The notes beneath the pieces are model-generated. The model saw only the letters and a list, made by a program, of their open reading frames with translations, was not told the DNA's origin and searched no databases. Both the position numbers and the translations under genes were made by a program. DNA of 64,000 bases from Rhynchopus euleeides (Eukaryota; Euglenozoa; Diplonemea; Diplonemida; Diplonemidae). This document shows positions 12,001 through 22,201 of this stretch, in pieces. The stretch is from contig OY723246.1 in NCBI GenBank assembly GCA_963210315.1, positions 124,001 through 188,000 on the forward strand, written 5' to 3'. How positions within the stretch are numbered: the first letter of the stretch is position 1; every line of letters begins with the position of its first letter.

Positions 12001-14368
12001 CGAGCCCGAACACCACCTGCACGTGCTTCAGGTAGTCCAGCACGCTGAAGGTAGCCCCGGACAGGCTGACCAGCCCCGGGCCCGTGAAGTTCACAAACAC
12101 CGTCGGGTAGCGCAGCTTCAGCAGCCCCAGCACCTCGGTGTTGAACCCCACCGACACCACCAGCGCCTCCGCCGCAGTCGTGTCCAGCCGCAGGTCCAGG
12201 CTCAGCCCGTTCGCCAGCTCCCGGAACTTCACCAGCAGGTCCAGGTACTCCGACAGCACCCCCGTGAAGGGGACCCGCCCCCCGAAGCTCTTCAGCAGGT
12301 TCCCGACCGACGGCACCCCCGGCAGCGACGCCGTCGGGAGGGAGATCCCCGAGATCCCGTCCATCACAGACGACAGCGACCCGAACAGCGACGTCAGCTC
12401 GCCCCCGTCCGCACCGCCGGACCCGCCCGGCAGCGACGGGACCAGGAAGCTCAGGTCCACGTCCAGCGAGAACTTCGGCAGCCCCCCGCCCAGCAGCGTC
12501 TCGTCGTGCAGCTCCACAATCGGCCCCAGCGTCCGGTCCCCGAGGAACTCCGACGTCAGCTCCACCGGGATCACGACGTCCAGCGTGGCGTACACCTCCA
12601 GCTGCAGCTGCTTCACGAAGGCCGCCACCGCGCTCGCCCCGCCCGACAGCAGGTCCAGCACCGTGATCTCCACAGCCGCCGCCACGTCCGACGTTGTCAC
12701 CGGGGTGTCGAACCCCACCTCCGCCGCCGCCGCCCCGAAGGCCGCGCGCACCCCGAGCGACACCTGGAACGACCCGTCGCGCACCGCAAGGCTGCTCCCC
12801 AGCGGCAGCAGCGCCTCGAAGTTGATCGGGTCCACCGCCACGCTCACCGCCGCGGACAGGTCGTTCACACGCACAAACGCGTTCGACGCCAGCGCCGCCC
12901 CCGTCAGCTTCCCGGTGTTGATGAACTCAGTCCGCAGCCCGAGCGTCACGTCCAGCACCACCGCCCCGCCGAAGGCGACGTCCGCCGAGAAGTCCGGGAC
13001 CGCCAGCGACTGCTCCGGCGCCGTCACCCCCAGCAGCCCGAACAGGTCCGACAGCGCCTGCATGTCCCCCAGCACGTTCGAGATGGACCCCCCGAACGAC
13101 TCCCCCGCAAACTGCGTCCCCAGCTCCATCTGCAGCCGCAGCGCAACCTCCCCATGCTCAGGGAACCACCCGCCCGTCACGGTGAACCCGTTGAACCCCA
13201 CGCTCGCCGCCGCCTGCGGCACAGGCAGGTTCTCCCGCAGGTACTGCATTAGCCCCGCGAAGGTCGGGTACTCCCCGACACCCGCCCCCACGAACAGCAG
13301 GAAGTACTGCTCCGCCACGGGGGCAAGCCGCAGCGCGTCCGGCACCCCCTGCACCAGCTTCGACACGTTCACCTCCGGGAGCTCCAGCCCCGACAGCCCC
13401 AGCGCCCCCAGGTCGATGTCGAGCTGCCCCAGCTGCCGCAGCAGCTCCACCACCGTCGGCTGCAGCTGCGTGATGTCCGCGTCCACCGTCACCACCGGCG
13501 CCACCGCGTCGAACACGTCCGCGTCCACCACCGTCAGCACCGGCGACGGCAGCTGCCCCACCGGCACCGCCGCCACGTCCACATCGACCGTGAGCGTCGC
13601 CGCGAGCGCCCCCGACAGCGCCCCGAGCCGCACCTGCCCGGCCTTCGCCACGAAGTCCGTCACGTTCGCCCCGGCCGGGAACTCCACAGGCACCGACACC
13701 TCCGACAGCGCGACACGCCCGGACACCCCGACCGTCCCGACGTCCTTCCACGCCACCGTCGTCCCCACCGTCCCCTCCAGCGACACCACGGCGGCAAGCC
13801 CGTTGACCCGCACCACCACCCCGCCGCTCGTCACGTCCACCTCGATCGTCCCCGTCACGTCCACGCTCCCCGACAGCGCCACCGCCGCCTCCGTGAAGGA
13901 CAGCCCCAGCGCCCCCACGTCCGCCGCCGGCAGCTTCGCCAGGTCCACAGTCTGCGCCACGCTCCCGCTCGCGTTCACCCCGAGGCGCAGGTACAGCCCC
14001 AGACCCTCCAGCGCCACGTCGCACCCGATGCTCAGCCCCGACGGCACCGCAGCCGCCAGCGCCCCCAGCGCCGCGTCGTTCTGCTCGTCAAGCCTGTTCA
14101 CCAGCTCCGCCGTGTAGTTCAGCACCCGGTTGAGCGGGCCCTGCACGAACCCCAGGTCCACGGTGTCCCCGAACAGCGACAGGGGCTGCCCCGCCACCCG
14201 TGCCTTCGCCTGCCCCACCGCAGCATCGACAGCCGACAGCGCCTCCTTCACGCTGCGCTGGTACCGCGCCGCCACGGACGTGCATGGTTCCGTGAAGGTC
14301 GCAGCATCCCCACCTCCTGCAAAGGTGGCGGCCACCAGCACGGCGCACACTAGTGTGCCCCGCCCCAT
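1..14368 (-). CDS. Giant secreted protein with EF-hands and calcium-binding-type beta repeats (partial, one frameshift)
   Basis: The ATG at 14368 opens a signal peptide (MGRGTLVCAVLVAATFAGG), so I prefer it to the upstream in-frame ATG at 14584. About 4,789 codons lie in the window and the gene runs off the left edge. Residues ~20-3050 are repetitive beta-rich modules of Gly/Val/Leu/Asp with many N-glycosylation sequons. Two EF-hand loops are visible: EVDGDGFLTFRE (~2646) and DPNEDGKIRFSE (~3054). A short Cys-rich stretch follows (~3086-3136). After it come repeats of the type GGxGNDxF / GDDTVYV, and two Calx-beta-like units (~3970-4250, around VTVTVVQDEALEGNEV and VTVTAVQDTAVEGFHF). The reading frame shifts once near 3450; downstream of it the minus frame that ends at position 1 stays open for 3.4 kb. 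The segment near residue 2756 (ILQPIFAKLDSFLAPLRPIL, then PLPVISDLAG) recalls giant surface proteins of planctomycetes and cyanobacteria. Role inferred: secreted, calcium-dependent adhesion or matrix protein. Gene identity is unknown. Confidence 0.8.
3440..3465 (-). other. Single-base frameshift in the giant gene
   Basis: Upstream (higher coordinates) the coding frame ends sensibly at ...ERVDVDASI. From here that frame becomes an Arg/Gly-rich nonsense peptide until a stop at 3050. The +1 frame picks up immediately with VVVNGLAGDDTFVTDG and keeps the same repeat character to the window edge. No intron with the GTATG...CAG pattern used by neighbouring genes fits, because the two frames abut within about 10 bases. 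A one-base insertion (or assembly error) in the GATCAGGTGTGGTGG stretch is the simplest reading; a true null mutation is possible. Confidence 0.75.
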
Positions 14369-15541
14369 CCTGCCTGCCTGCAAGGGCCCGGCTCCCTTGC
14401 ACGTCACGTGCAGCAACGCTGCTTCTTGCCCCGCCCGGTGCGCCTTTTCTTGGTGTTCCGTGTGTGTACACGCTGCAGGTGGTGCGGCGTGTGTCTTGGT
14501 GTCGGGTGTTCGTGCGCAAATACCTATCTGCTTGGAAATACCCCGCGTGTGTGTGGCTTGCAGGCCGGTGGCTGTCTCTCTCAACCGTGGATGCTGGCGG
14601 CAAGAAGAATCCTGGCAAATGGGTCAGGGTGGGGTTATCAACTCAGTACCTGGCTTCCGGTTCCTCGCTTCGGCAACTCCGAGAACACGCTTGCTGCTGT
14701 CCTCTCCTTTGAGTGGAACACATGTGAGCACACACAGTATCTAGACACAAACTGAGAAGGCATGCAGGGCCACAGAGCACAACTCTGTTTTACCCAAGCA
14801 CTACTCTGTGGCCCTGGCACAGCCTTCCGACAAAAGACGCCCTCTACCACCAAACATGCGTCGCACGCCTCCCTCCACCACAGGCAGGCACCACACCACA
14901 CCACACCACACTACGCTCTATTCCACTCTAGAGTTGCGCCGCACCACCACTGCTGACACACACAGAGTCTCACACCCACACCCGGTGTTTACCTTATGGC
15001 TTCTGGGGTTTCCGTTGAGAAGTCAGGCTGACAACACATTTGTGACACACACAGGACAGCATGTAGGCTCTCCAACCCACTCGCTGCTGCCCCCATGGGG
15101 TGTGGGGCGGGTAGTTGCAAGGCACGCAACACACCCACCCCCAAGCGCACTTGTTGTGGGGAAAGACCGGTGTCAGCCGCGGCAGTCCGATTTTCCTTCA
15201 GCACGCTTTGATGTGACCGGGAAGCACCGCACCCTTCTCCGTGCCGTTGTGCTCCTCCCTCACGACACTATCATGGGTGTATCACGAGTGTGAGTGTGAA
15301 GCGTCAACACAATCAGGACACGAGAGAGCAAACCAGTGCAGAACGAGCGCAGTGACACTTGGGTTCTAACGGGGGGAGGGGAGGGCGGCACGGCTGGGGT
15401 TTGGTGGGGACAGCACGCAAACACCCCTAACCACGAATAGATATCTACATACAAAAGCACATCGGGGGGAGTAGTGGGGGGGGTCTCTGCACACAATGCA
15501 GCGCTTGGGGCACTCCCCCGCCTACCCTGCTGTGGGGTGCG
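14369..15541. other. Intergenic: 5' leader of the giant gene, 3' flank of the EF-hand gene
   Basis: No convincing coding sequence. It holds short CA/CACAC microsatellite stretches (for example 14888-14915) and a minus-strand copy of the GTGTTGACGCTTC motif (~15296-15310) that is the core of the 184-bp repeat family. The spliced-leader acceptor for the giant gene would lie just upstream of 14368 but no single AG stands out. Confidence 0.5.
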
Positions 15542-18366
15542 CTAGCAGTGTGTGATCAGGTTGCCAACGCTCTGCTGGTTGGTGATGGGGCTGAAGCAGC
15601 GCTTCCGCCTTTGTGAGTCATCCCTGCGGCGGTTCGGCAGCCCAGCAGCAACGTCGAAGGGCGACGCACGCCCGCCGGGGGTGCGGGAGCGGCACGGAGA
15701 GAATGTTTTCATGTTCGTCGTGACGTAGTGATCAGGCTCGCACCGCGCGCTCTGTGGGCGGGCATCCCCGCGCAATGGGCCTGCGGCGCCGGAGGACTTG
15801 CTGCGGCGCGCAGCTGCTGGCGGCCCGTCCTCCGCAGTCGCAAACGGGGGGCGGCTGCTGCTGCGCGTGCCCGACAGCTCGCCGCACCGCCTGCCAACAC
15901 CCTTCGCAGGCATGTCCGGCTGTTTGTGCAGCAGGTCCGCTGCTCCCGGCGCGCTGTGTGGGGTGTGGGGTTGCGGGCATGGGGAAGTGGAGGGGAAGAG
16001 GGGGGGTTTGATCGTCGAGAGTGAATGGAAAAGCGTAGCAACCGTGCTTCCTTCTTCCTTAATGATGCGTTGACGCTTCCACCACCCAAGAGCCTGCTGC
16101 TTTGATGTGGGTGTGGAGCACATGTGAACACGAGATAGCTAGACACACAGAAAAGGAACAGGATCGTCGGAAGCACTCCTACACTTTTACGCATCATAAA
16201 TGTGCTCAAAAAGTAGTCTCCCAGCACCTTCTTGCAATGTTAGTCCTTTTTGTAGTCACTACACCAGATATGTTGGGCAAGGCAGAGAGGGAAGAGGGGG
16301 CGGCATAGAACACACGATGGCATACGCTTTGCACATCTTGTTGAAGTCGTTGAAAGTCACCGGCCCCTCCTTGCGGGTGAGCATCTTCACGTCTTCAGCG
16401 TCGATGTCAAGTGAGTAGCGCGACCGGACGGCCTCCGCAAACCCCTCGGCAGACACGCCGGTGCTGCGGGTGTGGGTGGTGGTGTGAGCCGGCAAGAAGG
16501 GGGTCGCACACACCTCTGCCCTGTAGCGTTTGTGTCCCTGGTCAGATTCATCCACGCCTTTGTGACATTCGTGTCGTTCATGCTCACCTTGTTCCCGAGT
16601 GTGTCACGCAGCACAGCAGGGGATGAAGACCGGGGGCGAGTCGGACGTGGCGACATATCCCGCCTTGTCATCTGTTGATAGCCGAACGACGACGGCGTGC
16701 GTGTGCGAGCCTTGCGCTGCGGAGGGTGTTGTGATTGTGAAGAAGATGACGGTGTGGCATCTGGCTCCCACCCTCAGCGCCTCTCTGCATACCTGCACCT
16801 TGGAGTGGCCTGCGTCCTCCTGCATTGTTGCACTCATGCCGGGGATGTGCGACACGTGCGACGCAGACATACGCATCGTAACGTTCCCTTCAGGCCACTG
16901 CGGCTGTCCGCTGTGAAGGGTCGGGGGTGCATCAGGGCAATGAACAGTTCTGCAAAAGTCCTGCCCCATGACGATAAAACCCCGACTGATATGGATGACA
17001 CAAAACCACGAGAGATGTGGGGAGTCGGGAGTCAACTATTCACACACCCACCTCACACACGGATTTGCATCCGGGTTCTCAGGACAAAAGGGCCGTCGGC
17101 TGAGACTGGGGCCCAAGGTTGAGCACGCTGTATTCTGCCAGAAAACACAGATACCATGCAACCAAGATAGGCGTCAATAGATCCTATTCGCACAGCTAGG
17201 ATGCACCTACCCCCACCCACCCCACCCCGCCCGGCAAGAACATACTGTGTCGGGGCAGCGTTGTTCCCAAGCGAGAAGTGCGACTCCGTCTTGCCAGAGA
17301 TGCCTGTGCGCAGGCCCTTCGACGTCTGCGCGACGTCGCGCGCCTCTGCAAACGGCCTCTCCGACTCCCCGAAGGTGCGCAGCCCAGCGCCGTGCTTGGG
17401 TGTGGTCGACACAGGCTCGTTGACGTGCCTTTTCCCCTCGGTGCGGCTGTCCCGGCGCGCGGGGCTGCCGGTGAAGGGCCTGCCGCTGATCACGTCGTAC
17501 CCCCGTGCAGGGGACATGGCTGTCCCGGAGTGCCCCCTGCCCCGCCTCTGCTGGGGTGTGCCGCTGCGCCCACGCGCCTGGCTGTCATCAGCCCCGCTGA
17601 GCACCGCGACGCTGCCGCCGGGCAGCGTCGCGTCGTGCGCCCGCAGGAGGGGCGTGCCCCGCCTGCGCCTGCCGCAGTGCGACAGCCCTGTGACGTCGAC
17701 CTTGTCGTTGGCGATCTCGCCCAGAGCCAGCGCCGCCACGCTGCCCGAGTCGCTGCGGTGCACATCCAGCGCCCCTGCGCTGCCGCGCCGCACGTCGATG
17801 CCGTCGTACATCCCGGGGCGTGCGGGCGGTGCAGGTGGTGTTGTGGGGTGCGCCGTGTCGACGAAGGGGGGCAGCGACTCCGGCATGTACTGCTCGTGCG
17901 GGGGGCGGGGCTGCGGGTCGCTGTGCTGCACTCTGTGCACGTCGTGCTGCTGGGTGTGGTGGTGCTGCTGCTGATGGTCGCAGATGCGGGCATGGCGTGT
18001 GTTGCCCTCGTCGCGCAGCGGGATGTTCGGGTTGTGCCAGCTTGGCAGGGAGGGCAGCTGCGGTGTGCTTGGTGCAGATGGGTACTGCTGCTGCTGCTGC
18101 TGCTGCGGGCGGGCCTCCGTCTCCCGCACCGTGTGGCTGCCCCGTGCCTGACTCTGCCGCTCATGGCCCTGCCTGCCCTGGCGCCCCTGGAAGTGTGTCA
18201 GGAAGCTCTCATAGTCGACACGGCTGTTGCGCGTGAACTTCTTCACCACAGGCTCCAGCCCCCCGCTCACCCCGAAGCGCTGCAGAGCCTGCTTGAAGTC
18301 CTGCACGGACACAGAGCCTGTCTTGCGCCCGTCATGCTTGGCGAACTGGGAGCGGAGCAGATCCAT
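15542..18366 (-). CDS. EF-hand protein, five exons, 648 aa; function unknown
   Basis: Exons on the minus strand: 18366-17246, 16910-16793, 16671-16514, 16463-16326, 15953-15542. All junctions keep phase (2, 0, 2, 2) and total 649 codons. Donors are GTATGTT, GTATGCA, GTGTGTG and GTATGCC; every acceptor is CAG after a pyrimidine-rich tract. Introns are 335, 121, 50 and 372 nt. The N-terminus (residues 1-62) is an EF-hand-like pair (FAKHDGRKTGSVSVQDFKQA, then a degenerate partner). The middle (~70-380) is Gln/His/Pro/Arg-rich and disordered. Exons 3-4 encode a second degenerate EF-hand pair ending in the helix VTFNDFNKMCKA. The last exon is basic and low in complexity. ATG 18366 follows a CCACACCGCCAG acceptor-like tract by 11 bases. 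The layout of divergent EF-hands around a long disordered linker is common in axonemal proteins, but that role is only a guess. Intron 4 contains a 184-bp repeat. Confidence 0.85.
16029..16212 (+). repeat. 184-bp dispersed repeat, copy A (inside intron 4 of the EF-hand gene)
   Basis: Starts AAAAGCGTAGCAACCGTGC and ends TGTGCTCAAAAA. Copies B (43575-43758) and C (46159-46342, minus strand) match it almost base for base over exactly the same 184 bp. A 9-bp inverted repeat (ATGATGCGT near the start of the unit, ACGCATCAT near its end) could fold about 130 nt into one stem. It has no coding capacity and no clear target-site duplication. It lies antisense to the host gene, and its presence within a spliced intron suggests insertion after the gene was formed. 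Confidence 0.9.
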
Positions 18367-18984
18367 TCATCAGGCGCCTGGCGGTGTGGGTGGTGTTGGT
18401 GGGCAGCAGGCCAAACGCATCAAAACTGGAAGAGGGGGAAAACGGTTGCTCCAACCCAACGACATGCAAATCTCACGGCCCTTCGTCGGGGAGGCGCGGG
18501 GCGGTGGGGCAGGGGCGCAGTGGTGACGTGGAGGCGCGCATCACGTGCAGGCCAAAATATACATGCATCCAGCCACGGAGCCTCGTGCTGTGTGTCGTTC
18601 CATCCCCAGTGGCCCACGCCACCTGCCTTTGAACACACAACATTACATGCGACCAGCAGTTCTCCGGCATCGCTGCGAGTGTAACAACCTGACACAGGCA
18701 GGCAGGGCGGCGAGGGACATGCTGACACTACCCCCCCACCCCCCCACCCCCCACCCACCCCGCGTTTGGGTTTCCCCCAACCAAAACCCAAACGCGCCCC
18801 CCGGTCTCTATTCCCGCCATCACGGGCGGGCCACCCTGGGCACCTGGCATCTACTGCCCTCTTTGAAAAAGGGGCGATCCCCGGAACGATTCAGGGACAA
18901 AACCCCCACCTCCCCCCTCCTCCTCCTCCTCCGAAACGCCCGCAACACACACACACACACCCCACCCCCTCTCCCCCCCCCCTA
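18367..18984. other. Intergenic with C-rich tracts and a 13-bp hairpin
   Basis: No gene seen. It contains pure C/CCCCA tracts at 18730-18760 and 18960-18982, and a perfect 13-bp inverted repeat (18761-18773 with 18784-18796, CGCGTTTGGGTTT and its complement, 10-nt loop). On the minus strand it would serve as the 5' flank of the EF-hand gene (pyrimidine tract plus AG just before 18366). Confidence 0.5.
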
Positions 18985-20132
18985 GGGGGGGTCAAATGCC
19001 ACCCTTTTACGTGGACAAACACGATTTTTCAAAAAACCGGCGCAGAGGCCCCAAAGCCCCCGTAAACCCTCCAAACCCCCCCAGATCGGTCCGGAAACCC
19101 ATCGAACCCCACTTTTCCACCATTCCGGGCACCTCAGGTGCCCGAATTGGGGTACCTAAATTTTGTGCCACCGTTTGGTACCGGACAGTGCCACTGTGTG
19201 GGAGGTTGGAAAAGAAAATGCCCCAACACACCACATCTGAGGGTTGCAATGCATGTTGCTTGCCAACCACGTCATCCGGTGGGTGTCAGGCGCTATGTAG
19301 GTGGCATTAGCCAGGTCTTCGATGAGTTCTGGCTTGTATATGTACCTCCCTGCCACCATGCACCGGGAGGCTGCCTGTAGGTACGGAACAAGTCCAGATG
19401 GTCGTGTGATTCCTGTGCAGCAGTGCTCCACAACCGGGATGTGTTGACAACGACTGTTGCAACACGAGCTGTACATTCCGGGAACACACGAAGTGCGCTG
19501 TCGTGGTACCCATTGTGCCAGAATTGGTAGTTGCTGCGGTCTACTTTGCCTGGCCCAAGAGCACTGGTACTGAACGGTGCAATATGCGTGGCGAGGTGAA
19601 TGCAACGGAAGGGCGCAAAGTCAATACAGCTCTCGGATGGCGGGTGGTGGTGCCACTAGTGTGTGACGTTCACTCGAGGATACAACGCATCACAATGAAT
19701 CAGCAACCGTGGACCGAGTACAATACGCTCTCTGTGGCTGGTGTGGGGGACAAAGGCAGTGCCTGTGCCGCAGGCAGGGAGGTACATATACAAGCCAGAA
19801 CACATCGAAGACCTGGCTCATGCCACCTACATAGCGCCTGACACCCACCGGATGACGTGGTTGGCAAGCAACATGCATTGCAACCCTCAGATGTGGTGTG
19901 TTGGGGCATTTTCTTTTCCAACCTCCCACACAGTGGCACTGTCCGGTACCAAACGGTGGCACAAAATTTAGGTACCCCAATTCGGGCACCTGAGGTGCCC
20001 GGAATGGTGGAAAAGTGGGGTTCGATGGGTTTCCGGACTGATCTGGGGGGGTTTGGAGGGTTTACGGGGGCTTTGGGGCCTCTGCGCCGGTTTTTTGAAA
20101 AATCGTGTTTGTCACCCCCATTTGACCCCCCC
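18985..20132. mobile_element. Foldback / TIR element with ~360-bp inverted arms, TA-flanked
   Basis: Left arm 18985-19354 and right arm 19773-20132 are near-identical inverted repeats. They differ by a ~10-bp indel near the ends (CCACCCTTTTACG side) and a few substitutions. Both termini read GGGGGGGTCAAATG inward and each is flanked by TA (18983-18984 and 20133-20134), which fits a TA target-site duplication, although the local C/G runs make the exact ends uncertain. Each arm has the palindrome GGGCACCTCAGGTGCCC. The 418-bp centre (19355-19772) has no intact gene. Its longest open frames run into the arms, so the same peptide (TYIAPDTHRMTWLASNMHC) appears outward from both sides. It is probably a non-autonomous DNA transposon mobilised in trans; its superfamily is not determined. 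Confidence 0.85.
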
Positions 20133-20255
20133 TATCCCCCCCCCCCTCCCCCACATATGCCATACATCTATACCCGGCAAGTCTACGCCGCACAGACACC
20201 TCACCACCACCACCACCACCCCTCTCCCCCCGACCCCCACAACACACAACCTGCA

Positions 20256-21155
20256 TCACTCCCGCACCCTGTTGGCGCTGAGGCTGCGCGCCACGCCTGT
20301 GTCCGACCGTGGCGAGACCGAGGGGAGTGAGGACGGGGGGGACGCTCCCACATCGAGGAGCGCCCGCAGGAACCCGGTGTCGTCGCTGAGCCCACCGAGA
20401 CCGACACCGACACCGACACCTCCGCTGCTGCTGCGGCGCTGGCTGTGGTGGGTGTGCCCTATCGCTGCTAAGCTCCGCTCCATCTGGGCCACGGCAGCCG
20501 TCTTCCCGCGGAGCTGCCGCCTCTGCTCGGCAACCTCCTTCCGGAGGGACGCCGCCTCCGCCTGCGACAGCGACAGCAGGTCGCGCAGGCGGGCGGCATC
20601 CTCTGCGTGCTCACGCTGCTTCTTCAGCGCCTGCAGAGACTCTTCCTCCCGCTGTTTGTTCTCTTGGGCCAGCTGGCGCAGCTGCTCCAGCAGGGCACGC
20701 GTGTCTTCCTCTGCTGCGGCTGCCCGGTCCTCCTTCTTCCGCCCCAGGAGGCGCTCCTTCTCGAGGTCTGCACGCAGGTCGCTTTCGTCGACCTGCCGCG
20801 ACAGGCTGCAGCTGATGAAGGCGCGCTTCTCCGCCCGATACTGCTCGTCGACCTGCCGCTTGTATGCCTCGAAGTTCCCCTTCCACCGCACCCCCTCCTC
20901 GTGGAGCACCTTGGCCTGGATGTAATTCGCGCGCGACCTCTCGTATTCCAGCTGGCTCAGCGCATTGACCAGCTCGCACTGCTGCCGGCTGTACTCACGC
21001 TTCAGCCGCTCCACGTCCTCCTCCCCTTCGAGGCTGCGGCGGACAGACACGGCGCCCCCGCAGGCTGGGGGTGGGGCAACCGCAACAGGGAACTCGCGTG
21101 GAGACCCGCGTGTGGTGGATGGCGTGGCATCGTTGGTGTCAGGGCTGACAACCAT
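20256..21155 (-). CDS. Coiled-coil protein, 299 aa
   Basis: The chosen ATG (21155) follows CACCCGCCAG-GCG, a C-rich tract plus AG; a longer in-frame ORF starts at 21290 but crosses that acceptor. After ~40 disordered residues, a charged heptad-rich region (~50-240) begins at EDVERLKREYSRQQCEL and continues through RAAAAEEDTRALLEQLRQL and EEESLQALKKQREHAEDAAR: a single long coiled coil. The C-terminal ~60 residues are Ser/Gly-rich and disordered. There are no membrane segments or enzyme motifs. It lies 132 bp downstream of the B-box gene on the same strand, so the two are probably in one transcription unit. A structural or cytoskeletal role is inferred only from the coil. Confidence 0.75.
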   Translation of the reverse strand: MVVSPDTNDATPSTTRGSPREFPVAVAPPPACGGAVSVRRSLEGEEDVERLKREYSRQQCELVNALSQLEYERSRANYIQAKVLHEEGVRWKGNFEAYKRQVDEQYRAEKRAFISCSLSRQVDESDLRADLEKERLLGRKKEDRAAAAEEDTRALLEQLRQLAQENKQREEESLQALKKQREHAEDAARLRDLLSLSQAEAASLRKEVAEQRRQLRGKTAAVAQMERSLAAIGHTHHSQRRSSSGGVGVGVGLGGLSDDTGFLRALLDVGASPPSSLPSVSPRSDTGVARSLSANRVRE

Positions 21156-21286
21156 CGCCTGGCGGGTGGTGGTGGTGGCGGGTTGCAAGCGGGTCAATGA
21201 GTTGCGGAGGAGGGGGGGGCGGAGGGAACGGCAACGTATGAAAATAGTGGGAGGGGCGTGGCGTTCTGTGGCTGTTCCGTACTCTG

Positions 21287-22201
21287 TCACATCGCGACGC
21301 CCTGCACGCAGGGCTCGCTGCTGTTGTCTCCATCATCCCCGCTGCCCTCTGTGCACCAATCATCCAGGGGGGCCACGTCGTGCCCTGCCCCCCTGTGCTG
21401 CTGGGAGCACACGCAGCACAGGTCGTCGCAGCACACGCCGCAGTGCAGCACCGCCTCTGCCTTGCAGCCAGCGCAGGTCACAGCCGCCTCCGCCGCCGCC
21501 ACCCCCGCCACCACCTCAGCCCTGGGCATGCGGCGACGGAGGAGCGGGTCCTCTGGGGGCGTCACCTCCGCCAACACCGGGCACTCCTCCGGTGCAGCGT
21601 CGCCCTCCTGCGTCCTATTCGTCCTGCTGGACAGCGCCTCCCCAACCTCAGTTCCGTGCCTGAGGGTAGCGGTGGGGCACCAGCGTGAGGAGGACACGAC
21701 TGCCCCCACTGCAGTGGCTGGTGGTTCGCAGCGCTGCAGGACAGGGGTAGGGGACGCGTCGGCATCCTCTGGCGGCGCGTACTCCTGCACGCAGGGTGCG
21801 GCGGTGTGGCGGGAGGTGGCGGTGCAGGGTTCGCTCTGCAGCAGGGGCGGAGGTGCTGCCGGGATGTGCAGGGGGGGCATGGCGTGCACCGCATGCGGCT
21901 GTGCAGCGATGCAGGTCTCCTGAGATACCTCGGGAGGAGGCAGCTGAAGCCCGGCACGTGTCTCTGTCTGTGCCTCTGTGTGTGCCTGCGCCTGTGCTTG
22001 CGCCTGTGCGTATGCCTGTGCGGCAGAGTCCACCCTGCGTTCAACCTGCATCTTCACGCGCAGATGAGCCTGATCTTGACACATCATGCGGCGGTGGTTA
22101 CCCGACGCAGAGTCCCCCTCGCGCAGCACGTGCATGATGTGACGCACACGGCGCACAGCCTCGTCAACTGCCGACGGGTCGGCGGCAGCGGCAGCTGCCA
22201 T
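21287..22201 (-). CDS. B-box-type zinc-finger protein, 304 aa
   Basis: ATG at 22201 immediately follows CCCCCGGCGCGGAG, an acceptor-like AG; the earlier in-frame ATG (22309) lies in the C-rich leader. The N-terminus (MAAAAAADPSAVDEAVRRV) leads into a helical stretch and an Ala/Gln/Thr repeat (AQAQAQAQAHTEAQTE, ~65-80), then a Pro-rich linker. The C-terminus has one Cys/His zinc motif, CAGCKAEAVLHCGVCCDDLC followed by CSQQHRGAGHDVAPL (~244-280), matching the spacing of a B-box finger (C-x2-C-x7-C-x2-C ... H). No RING or SPRY is visible, so it is a B-box-only protein rather than a TRIM ligase. B-boxes mediate protein contacts; the partner is unknown. Confidence 0.75.
   Translation of the reverse strand: MAAAAAADPSAVDEAVRRVRHIMHVLREGDSASGNHRRMMCQDQAHLRVKMQVERRVDSAAQAYAQAQAQAQAHTEAQTETRAGLQLPPPEVSQETCIAAQPHAVHAMPPLHIPAAPPPLLQSEPCTATSRHTAAPCVQEYAPPEDADASPTPVLQRCEPPATAVGAVVSSSRWCPTATLRHGTEVGEALSSRTNRTQEGDAAPEECPVLAEVTPPEDPLLRRRMPRAEVVAGVAAAEAAVTCAGCKAEAVLHCGVCCDDLCCVCSQQHRGAGHDVAPLDDWCTEGSGDDGDNSSEPCVQGVAM

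Noticed and set aside
7355..13252. A 1,965-codon plus-strand open frame opposite the giant gene
   Set aside because: It is antisense to a well-supported coding frame. Its product is a monotonous Arg/His/Gln/Pro string, the usual mirror of GC-rich codons, with no domain or signal.
16604..17035. A 143-codon minus ORF as an independent small gene
   Set aside because: It is explained by exon 2 of the EF-hand gene plus retained introns.
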